Below are positions 1 through 9,319 of a DNA stretch of 64,000 bases, piece after piece. The stretch's first letter is position 1; each line of letters begins with the position of its first letter. Source of the stretch: Isosphaeraceae bacterium (GTDB taxonomy: Bacteria; Planctomycetota; Planctomycetia; Isosphaerales; Isosphaeraceae); the NCBI GenBank assembly GCA_025356475.1, contig JANXSX010000111.1, forward strand, positions 1 to 64,000. The letters run 5' to 3'. The notes below the pieces were generated by a model. That model saw nothing but the letters and a program-made list of their open reading frames with translations. It had not been told where the DNA came from and did no database searches. A program made the position numbers and the translations under genes.

Positions 1-31
1 GGACGTCATGGGTATCTAGAAGGATTTTCAC
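1..31 (-). CDS. PIN-domain-like toxin, 5' end only (cut by window edge)
   Basis: Reading leftwards, a GTG codon at 31-29 opens a frame that runs off the window edge and begins V-K-I-L-L-D-T-H-D-V. A hydrophobic strand followed by an acidic residue and T-H is the usual start of VapC-type PIN ribonucleases, whose first aspartate binds metal. The GTG overlaps the TGA of the upstream antitoxin gene (GTGA), an arrangement typical of translationally coupled toxin-antitoxin pairs. Only ten residues are visible, so the PIN assignment rests on this short start plus context. Confidence 0.55.
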   Translation of the reverse strand, partial: MKILLDTHDV

Positions 32-255
32 TCTAGGTACTCCTGAAAGTCGGCGAGATGATCATCATCTTCGTCGAGGATGGTCAAAATTCCCTTGGCC
101 GTGCCAGGCTGGCAAGTCCAGGGTTCGATCTTAGGGGCCATAAGGGTAGCAACGATCTGACCGTCACGCACGATGCAGACCTCCTCGCCTGGCACGAGCG
201 TTGCCACTAGTTCTGGGAGGCGGGCTTGTGCGTCTTGAAGAGTAATTGTAGGCAT
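28..255 (-). CDS. Type II antitoxin, Phd/YefM-like
   Basis: A 75-residue protein starting MPTITLQDAQARLPELVA, the beginning typical of Phd/YefM antitoxins, in which an N-terminal beta-alpha unit binds operator DNA and the C-terminal tail wraps the toxin. The segment EEVCIVRDGQIVATL fits the middle of the Phd fold and the acidic tail (LDEDDDHLADF) fits a toxin-binding region. An AGGAG ribosome-binding site lies about nine bases before the ATG. Its stop overlaps the GTG of the partial PIN-like gene. By analogy with the family it would neutralise that toxin and repress its own promoter just beyond position 255. Confidence 0.8.
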   Translation of the reverse strand: MPTITLQDAQARLPELVATLVPGEEVCIVRDGQIVATLMAPKIEPWTCQPGTAKGILTILDEDDDHLADFQEYLE

Positions 256-479
256 GAGCGAACTCCTGTGGGCAGGTTCCCCGATCGTGGCTCGCCTGTG
301 ACTCGCTTTGAGGATTCTACCCTGAACGCCGCGCCGCGCCGCGAGCTTGTCTGCATTCTCAGGCGCTCGTCACCAGGGGCTGGTGTCCGTTCGATCTGTT
401 ACGGTAACACGAAGGCGGCTATGATTCAGGCGACGACGATCGACTTCATCGTCAAATTCCTAACCCATTCCGCTAAAGA

Positions 480-997
480 TTATCGGCGGAAGTCCTCCCA
501 ATAGATCTTCCCGAGTACATAAACCCCGGTGCAGGCCCAGGCGAGTGCCAGGAGCAAGCCAAACTTCTCGCGCCAGGAGCGGGCGCGTCGCCAGTGCTTG
601 CGTCGCAATCGGCCACCGACCAATAAGCTGATCGTGACATAAACGGCCATCAGGGGCGTTCCGTAGAAGAAGCAGACGCCCGCACTGCCCTGGGCGATCG
701 CCTGATCCCTGCCTTGTGCTCGCATGTGCATGACCGGCGGCCAGAGCAGCCAGGCCGATGTCCCTTGAGTGAACCAGAGGAATCGACCGGAAGTGAAAGG
801 CCGTCGAGTCCGGCGCCGTTCCCAGATCAAGAGGGGTGGCCCAACCACCGAAAACCTCCTAATATGACGATAATCAACACGACCAAATCTTGTTCATCCT
901 TATAATCCCAGCCTTTGTCGAGCATTGTCCATAGCCCGACCGCCACTCCTGCGATCAGCAACATCAGTTCCCAGAGCGTCAATCGGTCGCGGCTCAT
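480..997 (-). pseudogene. Small integral membrane protein, split by a frameshift
   Basis: An ATG at 997-995 behind a GGGAGGAG ribosome-binding site opens a 56-codon frame (MSRDRLTLWELMLL...) ending at a TGA at 829-827. The other frame then continues from about 850 to the TAA at 482-480 and carries LLIWERRR, FLWFTQG and two more hydrophobic helices. Joined at a T4 run (851-854 on the plus strand) the two halves read as one four-helix membrane protein of about 170 residues, with the junction ILGG/FSVVGPP. One extra T would restore the frame. The junction lacks a canonical slippery heptamer, so a one-base deletion (true or a sequencing error) is likelier than programmed frameshifting. Function unknown. 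Confidence 0.6.
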
Positions 998-1284
998 GGC
1001 GTGACTCCTCCCGGATCGCTCATTTCAAAGGGAAATGGTTGGGATCCGACAGTACGCCAGTACCGACATTGCTACAAGAAGTCAAACCTCGCCTACTGGG
1101 AAGTAAACACGATAGGATCACAACGGGTATTTCCCAAACGCTGTCGGCAGGGTTCAAGCTCCTGCCGGGAACTATTGATGCACGAAGTGGATGGATACCA
1201 GATCGCCGCGGATCCTAAACCTAAAGTAGGATTCGAAACTACGTTGCGGCGCTGACCATGGAGCGAACGCAAGACTGTTGAGGA

Positions 1285-2901
1285 TCACGCTTGCTTCTGA
1301 GGAACAGTCGAGGCAGGTGCCAGGTCGGTATTTGCCGGTCCTACGATTACGATACCGAGTGCGTCAAATCGGGAGCCATGACAGGGGCAGTCCCACGTCC
1401 GCGCGGCGGGGTTCCAGGCGACGATGCAGCCCAGATGTGGGCATATTGCTGAGCATTCATGAAGGATCCCTCCATCGTTGCGGTAAACCGCAACCTTGGC
1501 TGTTCCTCGACCGATAATTGCTCCGCTTCCTGGCGGAATCGCATCCACCGAAGTGACTTCTCCCCCGGTCGCGCGATCACCGAATTGGAGCGCGACATCG
1601 ACATTTTCGCGAACGAAATCCCAGGCGGCCTTGAGTGGTTTCCGACTGGGCTCATAAAGTGATTCCCAGGCATTGGACCTTCCCAAGATGAGGTCGGAAA
1701 TCAGCATGCCGGCAATGGTGCCGTGCGTGAGACCCATACCTGAGTCACCGGTTACGATATAGAGATTCTTCTGCCCACTCGGACACTTGCCAATATAGCC
1801 GAGACCATCAAGAGTCTCAAAAACCTGACCAGACCAGTGGTAAGTGACCTCACCAGCCTGAGGAAAACGGGCACGGGCCCATTCTTCAAGATGAGCGAAA
1901 CGGATTTCGGCATCGTGCGCATGTGCGGTCTTGTGGTCTTCACCACCGACGATCAAGAGGTCGTGCTCATCATCGATTGGCTGAGTTCGCACGTAGTGGT
2001 AGGGATCGTCGGTGTCCCAGAACAGGGCCTTGGGCACGAGTCCTCTCGGAATCTGTAAACCAATCGCATAAGTTGTGTAAGGAGCTTGTTTGGTATGGAT
2101 GCCAACAGTGAGATGAATGGGAGAGTTGGTCGCGACCACAATGGCTGTGGCAGAAACGGTTGAGGTCGGTTCGCCGCGAATTTCAACCGTAGGTGCTGAC
2201 CCCCCGGTGATCGCGGATACGTGCTGACCCGTGACGATCTTGCCACCAACCCGCTCAATCGCACGTGTGAGACCATCGAGATATTTGAGGGGCTGAAATT
2301 GGGCTTGGTCTTGATAACGAAGACTCGGGCCAGTCCCTAGTCCATCGATAGGAGCGTGGTCGATACGCTCGATCCCTTTCAGGCCCGCCCGTTCAATCGC
2401 TTCCCATTCTTGATCGATGATCTTCGCGTCCTTGGCGTTGGGGGCGTAGAGGAAGCCTTCAACGAGTGCGAAGTCGCAAGCAATCTGCTCTGTTTCGCAT
2501 GTCTCTTTGATCCAATAGATCGCCGCGCTATGACTTTCGTAGGCGAGCCGAACTGCATCGGAACCCTGGATCCGTTCGATATGCTTGAAACCATCGTCGA
2601 TCGCACTAGACAGGTGGGCCGTGGTTACCGCTGTCTGACCACCACCGATAGGCCCATCGTCGAGAACGAGCACCGACCGGCCCGCTCTTGCGAGTTGGAG
2701 AGCAACCGATAAACCAGCGACACCAGCGCCGACGACGCAAACATCGACTGAGGAAGGGAGTGATCCATTTTGCCGGTTCGTCTCTTGTTGGGCATCCATC
2801 CAAGGCGAACGATTCCACTGTAAACGCTTCATGGAAGTCCACTCTTGAGGTTTGTTTGAGATTGAAGGTAAGGTCCGAGTCTCGCAAGTCGCGACATTCA
2901 C
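1285..2901 (-). CDS. FAD-dependent oxidoreductase with C-terminal Rieske domain
   Basis: A protein of up to 538 residues. A dinucleotide-binding motif (G58-A-G-V-A-G63) opens a DAO/glycine-oxidase-type FAD domain that runs to about residue 410. The last 100 residues form a Rieske [2Fe-2S] domain whose ligands are visible as C487/H489 in CPHLGC and C505/H508 in CPCHGSR. This pairing is known from a family of fused oxidoreductases of unclear substrate. The GTG start at 2901 overlaps the stop of the upstream dehydrogenase (GTGA), suggesting coupling. An internal ATG at residue 24 (2832) is an alternative start and would remove a sequence with no clear function. It is probably cytoplasmic, as no signal peptide is visible. 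Confidence 0.9.
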   Translation of the reverse strand: MNVATCETRTLPSISNKPQEWTSMKRLQWNRSPWMDAQQETNRQNGSLPSSVDVCVVGAGVAGLSVALQLARAGRSVLVLDDGPIGGGQTAVTTAHLSSAIDDGFKHIERIQGSDAVRLAYESHSAAIYWIKETCETEQIACDFALVEGFLYAPNAKDAKIIDQEWEAIERAGLKGIERIDHAPIDGLGTGPSLRYQDQAQFQPLKYLDGLTRAIERVGGKIVTGQHVSAITGGSAPTVEIRGEPTSTVSATAIVVATNSPIHLTVGIHTKQAPYTTYAIGLQIPRGLVPKALFWDTDDPYHYVRTQPIDDEHDLLIVGGEDHKTAHAHDAEIRFAHLEEWARARFPQAGEVTYHWSGQVFETLDGLGYIGKCPSGQKNLYIVTGDSGMGLTHGTIAGMLISDLILGRSNAWESLYEPSRKPLKAAWDFVRENVDVALQFGDRATGGEVTSVDAIPPGSGAIIGRGTAKVAVYRNDGGILHECSAICPHLGCIVAWNPAARTWDCPCHGSRFDALGIVIVGPANTDLAPASTVPQKQA

Positions 2902-4067
2902 GGCTTCAAGAGAACCTTGATGCAGCCATCTTTCTTATCTCGGAAGGTTTTGTAGGCTGCTGGGGCCTCTTCGAGCGAAAGTTGATGAGTGATAACAAAT
3001 GACGGATCGATCTCGCCCTTTTGAATCTTCTCGAGCAAGAACTTGGAATATTTGGGGACGTGTGTCTGTCCCATTTTGAATGTCAAGCCTTTGTTCATGG
3101 CTGGACCCATGGGAACATTATCAGGGAAACCAATGTAGACACCTGGAATTGAGACGGTTCCCCCCTTTCGACAACACATGATGGCTTCGCGAAGGGCATA
3201 TCCTCGATCGGTCGCGAGCCCTACTGTCTCCTTGGCTTTATCGACCACAGTCTCGAAGCTGCCCGATCCGTGCGCCTCGGCTCCCACGCAGTCGATGCAA
3301 CTATCGGGTCCGCGACCCTTGGTCATATCCATGAGTGTGTCATAAACGTTTTTCTCTTCAAAGTTGATGGTCTCGGCTTTGCCCTGCTCGGCCATGCGGA
3401 GCCGTTCTGGAACGCAGTCGATCGCAATGACTCGCCCGGCTCCGAGCATCCAAGCGCTCCGGATTGCGAACTGGCCGACAGGTCCGCAACCCCAGATTGC
3501 GACCACATCACCAGCCTCGATCTGGGCGTTTTCTGCCGCCATGTAACCCGTGGGGAAGATGTCGGAAAGAAAGACGACCTGTTCATCCGGGATGCCATCG
3601 GGGATCTTCAGGGGACCAATATCGGCGAACGGAACCCGGAGAAACTCCGCCTGACCGCCAGGGTTTCCACCCATCGTATGCGAGAAGCCCAGAAGCCCCG
3701 CCGGTGATTGACCCATCACTTTACGGGCCACCTCTGCGTTGCGGTTGGACTTATCACAAAGCGAATACAGTTGCTTCTTGCAGAACCAACAGTCACCACA
3801 AGAGATCGTGAACGGGACGACAACGCGGTCCCCCGGCTTGAGGTTTGTAATCGACTTGCCAACCTCTTCGACGATCCCCATCGGCTCGTGGCCGATGATG
3901 TCTCCAGGCTCCATGGTTGGCATAAAGCCGTTGTAGAGGTGAAGGTCTGAGCCGCAGATACAGGTCGCCGTGATCCGCACAATTGCGTCACGGGCATCCT
4001 CAATCTTAGGGTCGGGAACTGTATCGACCCGAACGTCTCCCTTACCATGCCAGCAGAGTGCTCTCAT
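2898..4067 (-). CDS. Zinc-dependent alcohol dehydrogenase (MDR superfamily)
   Basis: A 389-residue medium-chain dehydrogenase. The catalytic zinc site is C38 (CGSD), H60 and E61 (GHEPMG). The structural zinc lobe has four cysteines at 90, 93, 96 and 104. The Rossmann motif GCGPVG lies at 193-198. The length and the insert around residues 275-295 resemble the formaldehyde-dismutase/glutathione-independent formaldehyde dehydrogenase branch rather than classical ADH; the substrate cannot be read from sequence. It is the first gene of a two-gene unit with the FAD/Rieske protein, so the two may act in one redox pathway. The 800 bp upstream hold no gene and probably carry the promoter. Confidence 0.92.
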   Translation of the reverse strand: MRALCWHGKGDVRVDTVPDPKIEDARDAIVRITATCICGSDLHLYNGFMPTMEPGDIIGHEPMGIVEEVGKSITNLKPGDRVVVPFTISCGDCWFCKKQLYSLCDKSNRNAEVARKVMGQSPAGLLGFSHTMGGNPGGQAEFLRVPFADIGPLKIPDGIPDEQVVFLSDIFPTGYMAAENAQIEAGDVVAIWGCGPVGQFAIRSAWMLGAGRVIAIDCVPERLRMAEQGKAETINFEEKNVYDTLMDMTKGRGPDSCIDCVGAEAHGSGSFETVVDKAKETVGLATDRGYALREAIMCCRKGGTVSIPGVYIGFPDNVPMGPAMNKGLTFKMGQTHVPKYSKFLLEKIQKGEIDPSFVITHQLSLEEAPAAYKTFRDKKDGCIKVLLKP

Positions 4068-4864
4068 CGGAAGTCCTCATGTTCGAATAAGGTAAGTTGC
4101 TCGTGAAAATCCATTTATGCTCTGAAGTGCTTGTAGTCAGAAATTTTCTTTCCGTACCACATGCATATTTCTAGTATCGTGCCAAAGCGCGCAGTCGTGC
4201 TCACACATCATCCTGATAGAGCACTTGAAATTGGGCGGCATACCTTGCGGATGAAAGAGGTGTCGAGCCTTACATGCTCGTTGGGTACGACATCAGCAAG
4301 TCGAGTGCCGAAGATTCGAGATTGGGTGAATTTCGGCAAAAATTAGGATGAACCGATCCCTCTCGGTCGGTGACTCTCAGAAATCGCGTCAAACCGAGTT
4401 GGGTAACGATCGTGATCACTTCTTTGACCAGCAGCACTGCTGATCAATCCTTCCTCGCAGAGAAGAGCAGCAGGAAATTCTCCTCCCATCTAGCCTAGAT
4501 CTCCCGGTTTAAGGGGAGGTGGTTATCACCTCTTTGTTCTTGTGTCCTGCTGAGAAACAGTAGAACCATCCAGGGAGCAAGGTCATGAGTATTGAAATTG
4601 ATCGAGATCTGTTCTGAGTGGTCAACCTCGTCGCTCAATCACGGGCAATCGCATTCCCCCCGAGTTCAAAGAATATGCGATTTGATTGTGATGACTCTCT
4701 AGGACTTCCAAGGAAGAGCTGGTAAGTGACGAAGGAGCCGATCATAAAGGGGTGCTTGGGTCCTTGAATGGCACCAGGTTTGCTGAAACCTGACTCACGA
4801 AAAGAAGATGCTCGGCACTTCACGTCCAACACCAGGTTGCGGCTCTTTCGCCAAGGAGTTTTCC
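4068..4864. other. Gene-free region upstream of two divergent genes
   Basis: About 800 bp between the leftward dehydrogenase and the rightward stress-protein gene. No convincing reading frame is present; short open frames lack ribosome-binding sites and family resemblance. A small hairpin, GAGGTG-5-CACCTC, lies at 4516-4532. The region must hold promoters for both flanking genes but I could not place them with confidence. Confidence 0.6.
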
Positions 4865-5863
4865 ATGTCCAGGTCACAGAAATGCACGACAGTCGTTGGT
4901 GTTTTCGCAGATCGTCACGAAGCCGATAAGGCTGTCAGCGACCTCTTGAAGGCTGGGTTCCGTCAGGATCAAATTGGTGTTGCCATGCGACACGACGACG
5001 GGGCGACTGGGGCGGAGACCACGACCGATGGCGATGAATCGCATGCTGGGTCGGGAGCCATCGCTGGAGTCATGACAGGCTTGGGTCTTGGAACTCTTGC
5101 GGGCCTCGGAGTTCTCGCTGGCGTCATCCCTGTGGTTGGCCCCGCCATTGCGGCCGGCACGCTCGGCGTCATTCTCTCCAATGCCGCCGCCGGGGCCGGG
5201 ATCGTTGGGTTGGTCGGAACCCTGATCGGCGCTGGTGTGCCCGAGCATGAGGCCAATTACTACCATGACGAATTCGAGGCCGGTCGGGCGATTGTGACCG
5301 TCACGGCGGACACTCGGGCCACCGAGGCAACGGCCATCTTGCGCCGGTTTGGTGCCTATGACATGAACACCAAGGACACATCTTCCGCGAATTCCATGTC
5401 CACCGAAACCTGCAATACCAAGATGTCGAACTCGGCAGCCCCGAGCATCGCCTTAGCTCGCAATGACGATACGATTGAAGTCAAGGAAAAGAGACTTCAC
5501 GCGGAGAAGCGGCCTGTCGAGACCGGCGCGGTTACCGTCCGCAAAGAGATCCACACCGAGACCAAGACGCTGGAGGTCCCCGTTCAGCGTGAAGAGATCG
5601 TCATCGAGCGAACCCCCGTCCACGGGCGGGCATCGACTGGCGTCATGTCGGGCAACATGGCTCAAGGCGAAGAAATTCGCATTCCAGTCCGGGAAGAACA
5701 AATCCACCTTACCAAGGACGTTGTCGTTACCGAGGAGGTCAAGGTCGGCAAGCGGGTGGTTCAGGATACAGAGCGAGTCTCGGGACGGGTGCGCAAGGAA
5801 GAGGTCAAGGTCGAAGAGACCGGGGACGTGAACGTCAAGTCCCGCACCACGGCAAAACGCTGA
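4865..5863 (+). CDS. Stress protein: YflT-like N-terminus plus DUF2382 domain
   Basis: A 332-residue protein. The ATG at 4865 is chosen because an AAGGAG ribosome-binding site precedes it by six bases. Residues 8-45 (VVGVFADRHEADKAVSDL) match the general-stress GSP17M/YflT fold, followed by a glycine/alanine-rich hydrophobic hairpin at about 60-135 that could insert in a membrane. After a Ser/Thr/Asn-rich linker, residues about 205-325 form a charged DUF2382 (YsnF/AvaK) domain with repeated EEV/REE strands. DUF2382 proteins are associated with stress and photosynthetic-membrane contexts, but the molecular role is unknown. It is monocistronic, with a strong terminator just downstream. Confidence 0.85.
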   Translation: MSRSQKCTTVVGVFADRHEADKAVSDLLKAGFRQDQIGVAMRHDDGATGAETTTDGDESHAGSGAIAGVMTGLGLGTLAGLGVLAGVIPVVGPAIAAGTLGVILSNAAAGAGIVGLVGTLIGAGVPEHEANYYHDEFEAGRAIVTVTADTRATEATAILRRFGAYDMNTKDTSSANSMSTETCNTKMSNSAAPSIALARNDDTIEVKEKRLHAEKRPVETGAVTVRKEIHTETKTLEVPVQREEIVIERTPVHGRASTGVMSGNMAQGEEIRIPVREEQIHLTKDVVVTEEVKVGKRVVQDTERVSGRVRKEEVKVEETGDVNVKSRTTAKR

Positions 5864-5921
5864 GAACTCTGGCCGGCCCAAAATAGGTCGGATCTTGATC
5901 GAGAATAATCGCAAATGAAGG

Positions 5922-5954
5922 GACGGAGATGCTCCAGCATCTCCGTCTTCGTTT
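5922..5954 (+). terminator. Rho-independent terminator after stress-protein gene
   Basis: A perfect 11-bp stem, GACGGAGATGC / GCATCTCCGTC, with a TCCA loop is followed by TTCGTTT. It lies 58 bp past the stop of the DUF2382 gene on the same strand. Confidence 0.85.
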
Positions 5955-6185
5955 ATGTATAGATTCTCAAGATTCCTAAATAGCTCTCAGCCAAGAGGAA
6001 AGTCGAGCGAGAGTCTTCCCCTTGGATTGTGGACAGATTTGGAAGCTATCCTCATACCAGCCGGAGTCGCCAGTTGTGGTTTGACCAGGTCTCCACCATA
6101 CTCGGAGAACGAAGTGGCTCAAGAATCTGTTGAAGAACTCAAATCTGTGTACAAACTCACTTGTGAGTTTTTGTGATCTATCCTC

Positions 6186-6455
6186 ATGACTGATATTCGT
6201 AGCCCTTGGCTGTTGTACTGTAAAGGCGCTCTCTTTTTGGTGCTGGGTGTGCTGGCGTCGGCAATCTTGTTGTTCGAGCATCCGAGCTTCAAGGTTGCGT
6301 TCCTGCTGGCACTGGCGATCTGGGCGTTTGCCCGGTCCTATTATTTCGCGTTCTACGTGATCGAACACTACGTTGACAGTTCGTATCGGTTCGCGGGACT
6401 TTGGTCGTTCGCGCAGTATGCGTTGAGGAAAAGGCGATCCTCTGGCGACCCTTGA
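6186..6455 (+). CDS. Small membrane protein, three predicted helices
   Basis: An 89-residue protein with hydrophobic segments at about 10-28, 35-48 and 50-62 and a basic C-terminus (RKRRS), which suggests an inner-membrane protein with a cytoplasmic tail. I do not recognise a named family. No strong ribosome-binding site precedes the ATG. It lies 93 bp before surE on the same strand, and the dense hydrophobic pattern with aromatic residues (YYFAFYVIEHYV) supports a real gene. Function unknown. Confidence 0.65.
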   Translation: MTDIRSPWLLYCKGALFLVLGVLASAILLFEHPSFKVAFLLALAIWAFARSYYFAFYVIEHYVDSSYRFAGLWSFAQYALRKRRSSGDP

Positions 6456-6547
6456 GGTCGACCGGTCGGTTGACGCGGGCATGGGGACGCCGTTAGGCTC
6501 GACGTAATGATGTTTGACTGGAACCCATTCCTTGCGAGTGCCCGCCT

Positions 6548-7309
6548 GTGCGTATCTTGCTGACCAATGACGACGGCGTATTCGCCCCAGGGTTACGTGC
6601 CCTGCGGAAGGAGCTCTTGAAGCTCGGCGAAGTGACCGTGGTTGCACCTGCCGTCGAACAGTCGGGTGTCGGCCATTCGATCACTTTGCTCGAACCCTTG
6701 GTTGTCAAAGCGGTTGACGACGAGGAGGGCCGGGGCCTGGGCTACATGGTCGAGGGAAGCCCCGCCGATAGTGTCAAATTGGCGATCTGCGAGCTGATGG
6801 AACGGCCCCCCGACCTGATCGTCTCTGGGATCAACGCCGGCTCCAATGCGGGGATCAACGTGCTGTACTCAGGGACAGTTGCTGCGGCGATCGAGGGGGC
6901 GTTCTTCAAGATCACAAGCATCGCCGTCTCGCTGGAACTTGCCGAGCATTTCGACTATCCCCACGCCGCGAAGCACTCCCGCAAGGTGATTGAACAGATC
7001 ATTGCCAACAAGCCTACGACAGGCTCGCTGTTCAACGTTAACCTGCCCGCCCACTCGCGAGGCGAGCCCAAAGGCGTGCGCGTGGTGCCGATGGGGATCG
7101 GTCGGCACGGGGAAGGCTTCGAACGCCGAAGTGACCCACGAGGTCGGACCTACTACTGGATGACCTATAACCCTCCCTACCACCTCGAAGGTCCCGAGAC
7201 CGACGTCACCAGCCTGTGCAATGGCTACATCACCGTCACCCCGCTGCATTTCGACCTGACCAAGCATGACGAAATCGCCAAGCTGTCAGCCTGGGATTGG
7301 GGGAAATAA
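6548..7309 (+). CDS. surE: 5'/3'-nucleotidase SurE
   Basis: A 253-residue SurE with the family signature MRILLTNDDG at the start; D8, D9, S39 (EQSGVGHSIT) and N96 (SGINAGSNAG) are the divalent-metal ligands. SurE dephosphorylates nucleoside 5'- and 3'-monophosphates and short polyphosphate in the cytoplasm. The start is a GTG, fixed by the conserved N-terminus. The C-terminus extends to WDWGK, a normal length. The next gene begins 197 bp later after a long hairpin. No pcm or rpoS-type neighbour, common in proteobacteria, is present. Confidence 0.96.
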   Translation: MRILLTNDDGVFAPGLRALRKELLKLGEVTVVAPAVEQSGVGHSITLLEPLVVKAVDDEEGRGLGYMVEGSPADSVKLAICELMERPPDLIVSGINAGSNAGINVLYSGTVAAAIEGAFFKITSIAVSLELAEHFDYPHAAKHSRKVIEQIIANKPTTGSLFNVNLPAHSRGEPKGVRVVPMGIGRHGEGFERRSDPRGRTYYWMTYNPPYHLEGPETDVTSLCNGYITVTPLHFDLTKHDEIAKLSAWDWGK

Positions 7310-7334
7310 GGGGGCTTTGGAGAATCCGTTCTCT

Positions 7335-7370
7335 CCTGGGAAGGCCACTTTCTTGAGTGGCGACCCCAGG
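7335..7370. other. Two-tier hairpin between surE and the glycosyltransferase gene
   Basis: CCTGGG (7335-7340) pairs with CCCAGG (7365-7370) and GCCACT (7344-7349) pairs with AGTGGC (7356-7361), leaving a symmetric three-by-three internal loop and a six-base apical loop. No T-run follows, so it is either a Rho-assisted terminator of surE or a structured leader for the downstream gene. Confidence 0.5.
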
Positions 7371-7506
7371 TCAGAGATCCGCCCTTGCGGCGATTTTCAT
7401 TCCAGCGCAAACTCCGCACGCCCGAATGGACTCGGGAGTCTGGGTGGACTCTGCGCCCGGGTGGATTTCCCTGATCTTGACGCTTGACCTAGGATGGTCT
7501 TGCCCG

Positions 7507-9195
7507 ATGAACGTGCCGTTCGAAGCTTCATCACGCCTTTCTTGGCGTTCGATTGGTTGGATCGTGGCTTATGGGGCCTCAATGCTCCTGTTCCAGCCGG
7601 GCCGCGACTGGGTGTTAACTTTCCACGAAACGCTGTTCGCCGAGCCCGCCCGCGAGTTCCTCCAGACCGGTGACTGGGTGATTCCCCGGATGGGTGGAGT
7701 CCCCACCTGGGACAAACCTCCCCTGCTGCACTGGGCGATCGCCGTCTGTATGAAGGTGTTCCACTCGGAAGCGGAGTGGGTTGTCCGCCTGCCCACCGTC
7801 TTCGCCACACTGATCCAGGCGGTACTGATCGCGGGACTGGCAGGGCGTTGGTATGGCGACCGCATCGGTCGCTTGACCGGCTTAATTCAGCTTACAACCT
7901 TTTACGTGCTGTTTCAAGCACGTTTAGCAGAAGCGGATATGTCGCTTTGTGCCACTGTCACTGCGGCAATGACTGCGCTTGCGTATGCCACGGTCGAGCG
8001 GCCCGATGGGACGAAGCCTCACTGGTGGATTGGCCAGGCATACTGGCTTGCGGTTGCGCTGGCGTTCCTTTCCAAAGGGCCGATCGGGGTAGCGTTCGTC
8101 GGCGGGGGCAGCTTTTTCTTTGCGTTGTGGCAGATGCGATGGCCGGTCTGGCGGTTCTTTTTGAACCCGGTCGGTTGGCTGGTGTTCGCCCTGGTCGGGT
8201 TGAGCTGGCCAGTGACGGCGTTTCTGATCGACCCGACAGTGATTGATGGGTGGCGACATCAGAATATTGACCGATTTACGGGAGTGCTTGGCGGACAAGA
8301 AAACCCATTCTTCTACCTTTATACGATCCCGCTGATTGCGCTACCCTGGACACCGTTTGCCATCCTTGGGCTCGCGGCGGCTCGCGGTGAGACTGGCCCC
8401 AAGCGTGATCTTTCGAGGTTGCTGCTCTGCTGGTTTGGGGCGGGGATGGTCCTGATCGCGAGTGCGGCGTGGAAGCACAAGCATTACGCGATTCCGGCGA
8501 TGCCCCCCATGACGATTTTCGCCGCTCTGGGGTTGAGCCGCTACCTGGATCGACTCTCGCTGAGGAGCCAGCGTCCGCTCCGCATCCTGGCGGCAGGCTT
8601 CGTCATCGGCGGCATCATCGCGACCGGTTTGGGGTACGCCCAAGCTTGGACCAAAGTCGCATCGGCAGCCCCTTTGATCATTGTTGCCGGAATTGGTCTT
8701 GGCGTGTCCAATTGGCTCGCCCGCCGTGCGCGTCCTGATCATGCGCTGACCGCCGCATTTGGGATGATCTGGGTGGTTGTCACATTAGCTGAGGCTCTGG
8801 TCATGCCTGCGTACGACCTGTACCAGCCGCGTGTCGAACTTGCCCAGCGAGCGAATGCAATCATACCGAAAGGAGCTCCCGTTTATCTGATGGAGCTGCC
8901 CGACGGTCAGATCACCTATTATGTTCGCCTGCCGATCCGCTGCGTCGAGTGGCATGAACTCGCCGGTGACGTCGCCGAGAACCCACGCCCTGGCGAATCC
9001 ATCTATGTCGTCGGTCCCCGCAAGTTGTTGCCACACCTGGCGCGGCTCGGTGAAGCCAAGATCATCGATGAATGTTCATCACGGCACCGCACACCCCGAC
9101 CGGAAGATCGACTCTCCTTGATCGAGATCACACCCGAGCCGGATCGAGCCCGAGTCGCCCTGCTGGCGACGCCAAAAGAGAGCGTCGTGAGATAA
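7507..9195 (+). CDS. Membrane glycosyltransferase, ArnT/GT39-like
   Basis: A 562-residue multi-spanning protein. The first periplasmic loop contains FHETLFAEPAREFLQTGDWVIP followed by WDKPPLLHW, the pattern of GT-C enzymes of the ArnT/PMT family in which an acidic residue in the first loop is catalytic and the substrate is a polyprenyl-phosphate sugar. About eleven to twelve hydrophobic helices follow, and a soluble C-terminal domain of about 110 residues starts near residue 445. The start at 7507 is chosen because homologous sequence begins there; an upstream in-frame ATG would add 50 unlike residues. The acceptor (lipid or protein) cannot be inferred. Confidence 0.88.
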   Translation: MNVPFEASSRLSWRSIGWIVAYGASMLLFQPGRDWVLTFHETLFAEPAREFLQTGDWVIPRMGGVPTWDKPPLLHWAIAVCMKVFHSEAEWVVRLPTVFATLIQAVLIAGLAGRWYGDRIGRLTGLIQLTTFYVLFQARLAEADMSLCATVTAAMTALAYATVERPDGTKPHWWIGQAYWLAVALAFLSKGPIGVAFVGGGSFFFALWQMRWPVWRFFLNPVGWLVFALVGLSWPVTAFLIDPTVIDGWRHQNIDRFTGVLGGQENPFFYLYTIPLIALPWTPFAILGLAAARGETGPKRDLSRLLLCWFGAGMVLIASAAWKHKHYAIPAMPPMTIFAALGLSRYLDRLSLRSQRPLRILAAGFVIGGIIATGLGYAQAWTKVASAAPLIIVAGIGLGVSNWLARRARPDHALTAAFGMIWVVVTLAEALVMPAYDLYQPRVELAQRANAIIPKGAPVYLMELPDGQITYYVRLPIRCVEWHELAGDVAENPRPGESIYVVGPRKLLPHLARLGEAKIIDECSSRHRTPRPEDRLSLIEITPEPDRARVALLATPKESVVR

Positions 9196-9223
9196 TCGCG
9201 ACAGATCTCTTGAAATCGCCTGA

Positions 9224-9255
9224 CGTGCCGCTTCTTTGGGCGTGCCGCTTCTTGG
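9224..9255. repeat. Tandem duplication, 17-bp period
   Basis: CGTGCCGCTTCTTTGG at 9224-9239 is followed at 9241-9255 by CGTGCCGCTTCTTGG. It lies in the gap between the glycosyltransferase and the restriction-modification genes and may be slippage or a protein-binding site. Confidence 0.7.
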
Positions 9256-9319
9256 CAGCCAGCGCACATCCGGATACTATGGGCAGAGAGCCGAACTTCT
9301 GCCGAGGCGATTCCTGACG

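Noticed and set aside
827-860. Programmed -1 frameshift in the 480-997 gene
   Set aside because: The site GGT-TTT lacks an X-XXY-YYZ heptamer with re-pairing in both codons, and no stimulatory stem is evident. An indel is likelier.
1140-1190. tRNA-like T-arm (CAGGG-TTCAAGC-TCCTG)
   Set aside because: The T-loop fits TTCRANY, but I found no acceptor-stem partner, D-arm or anticodon arm at the right distances upstream.
4161-4346. Small frame upstream of the stress-protein gene
   Set aside because: No ribosome-binding site and composition unlike the neighbouring genes.
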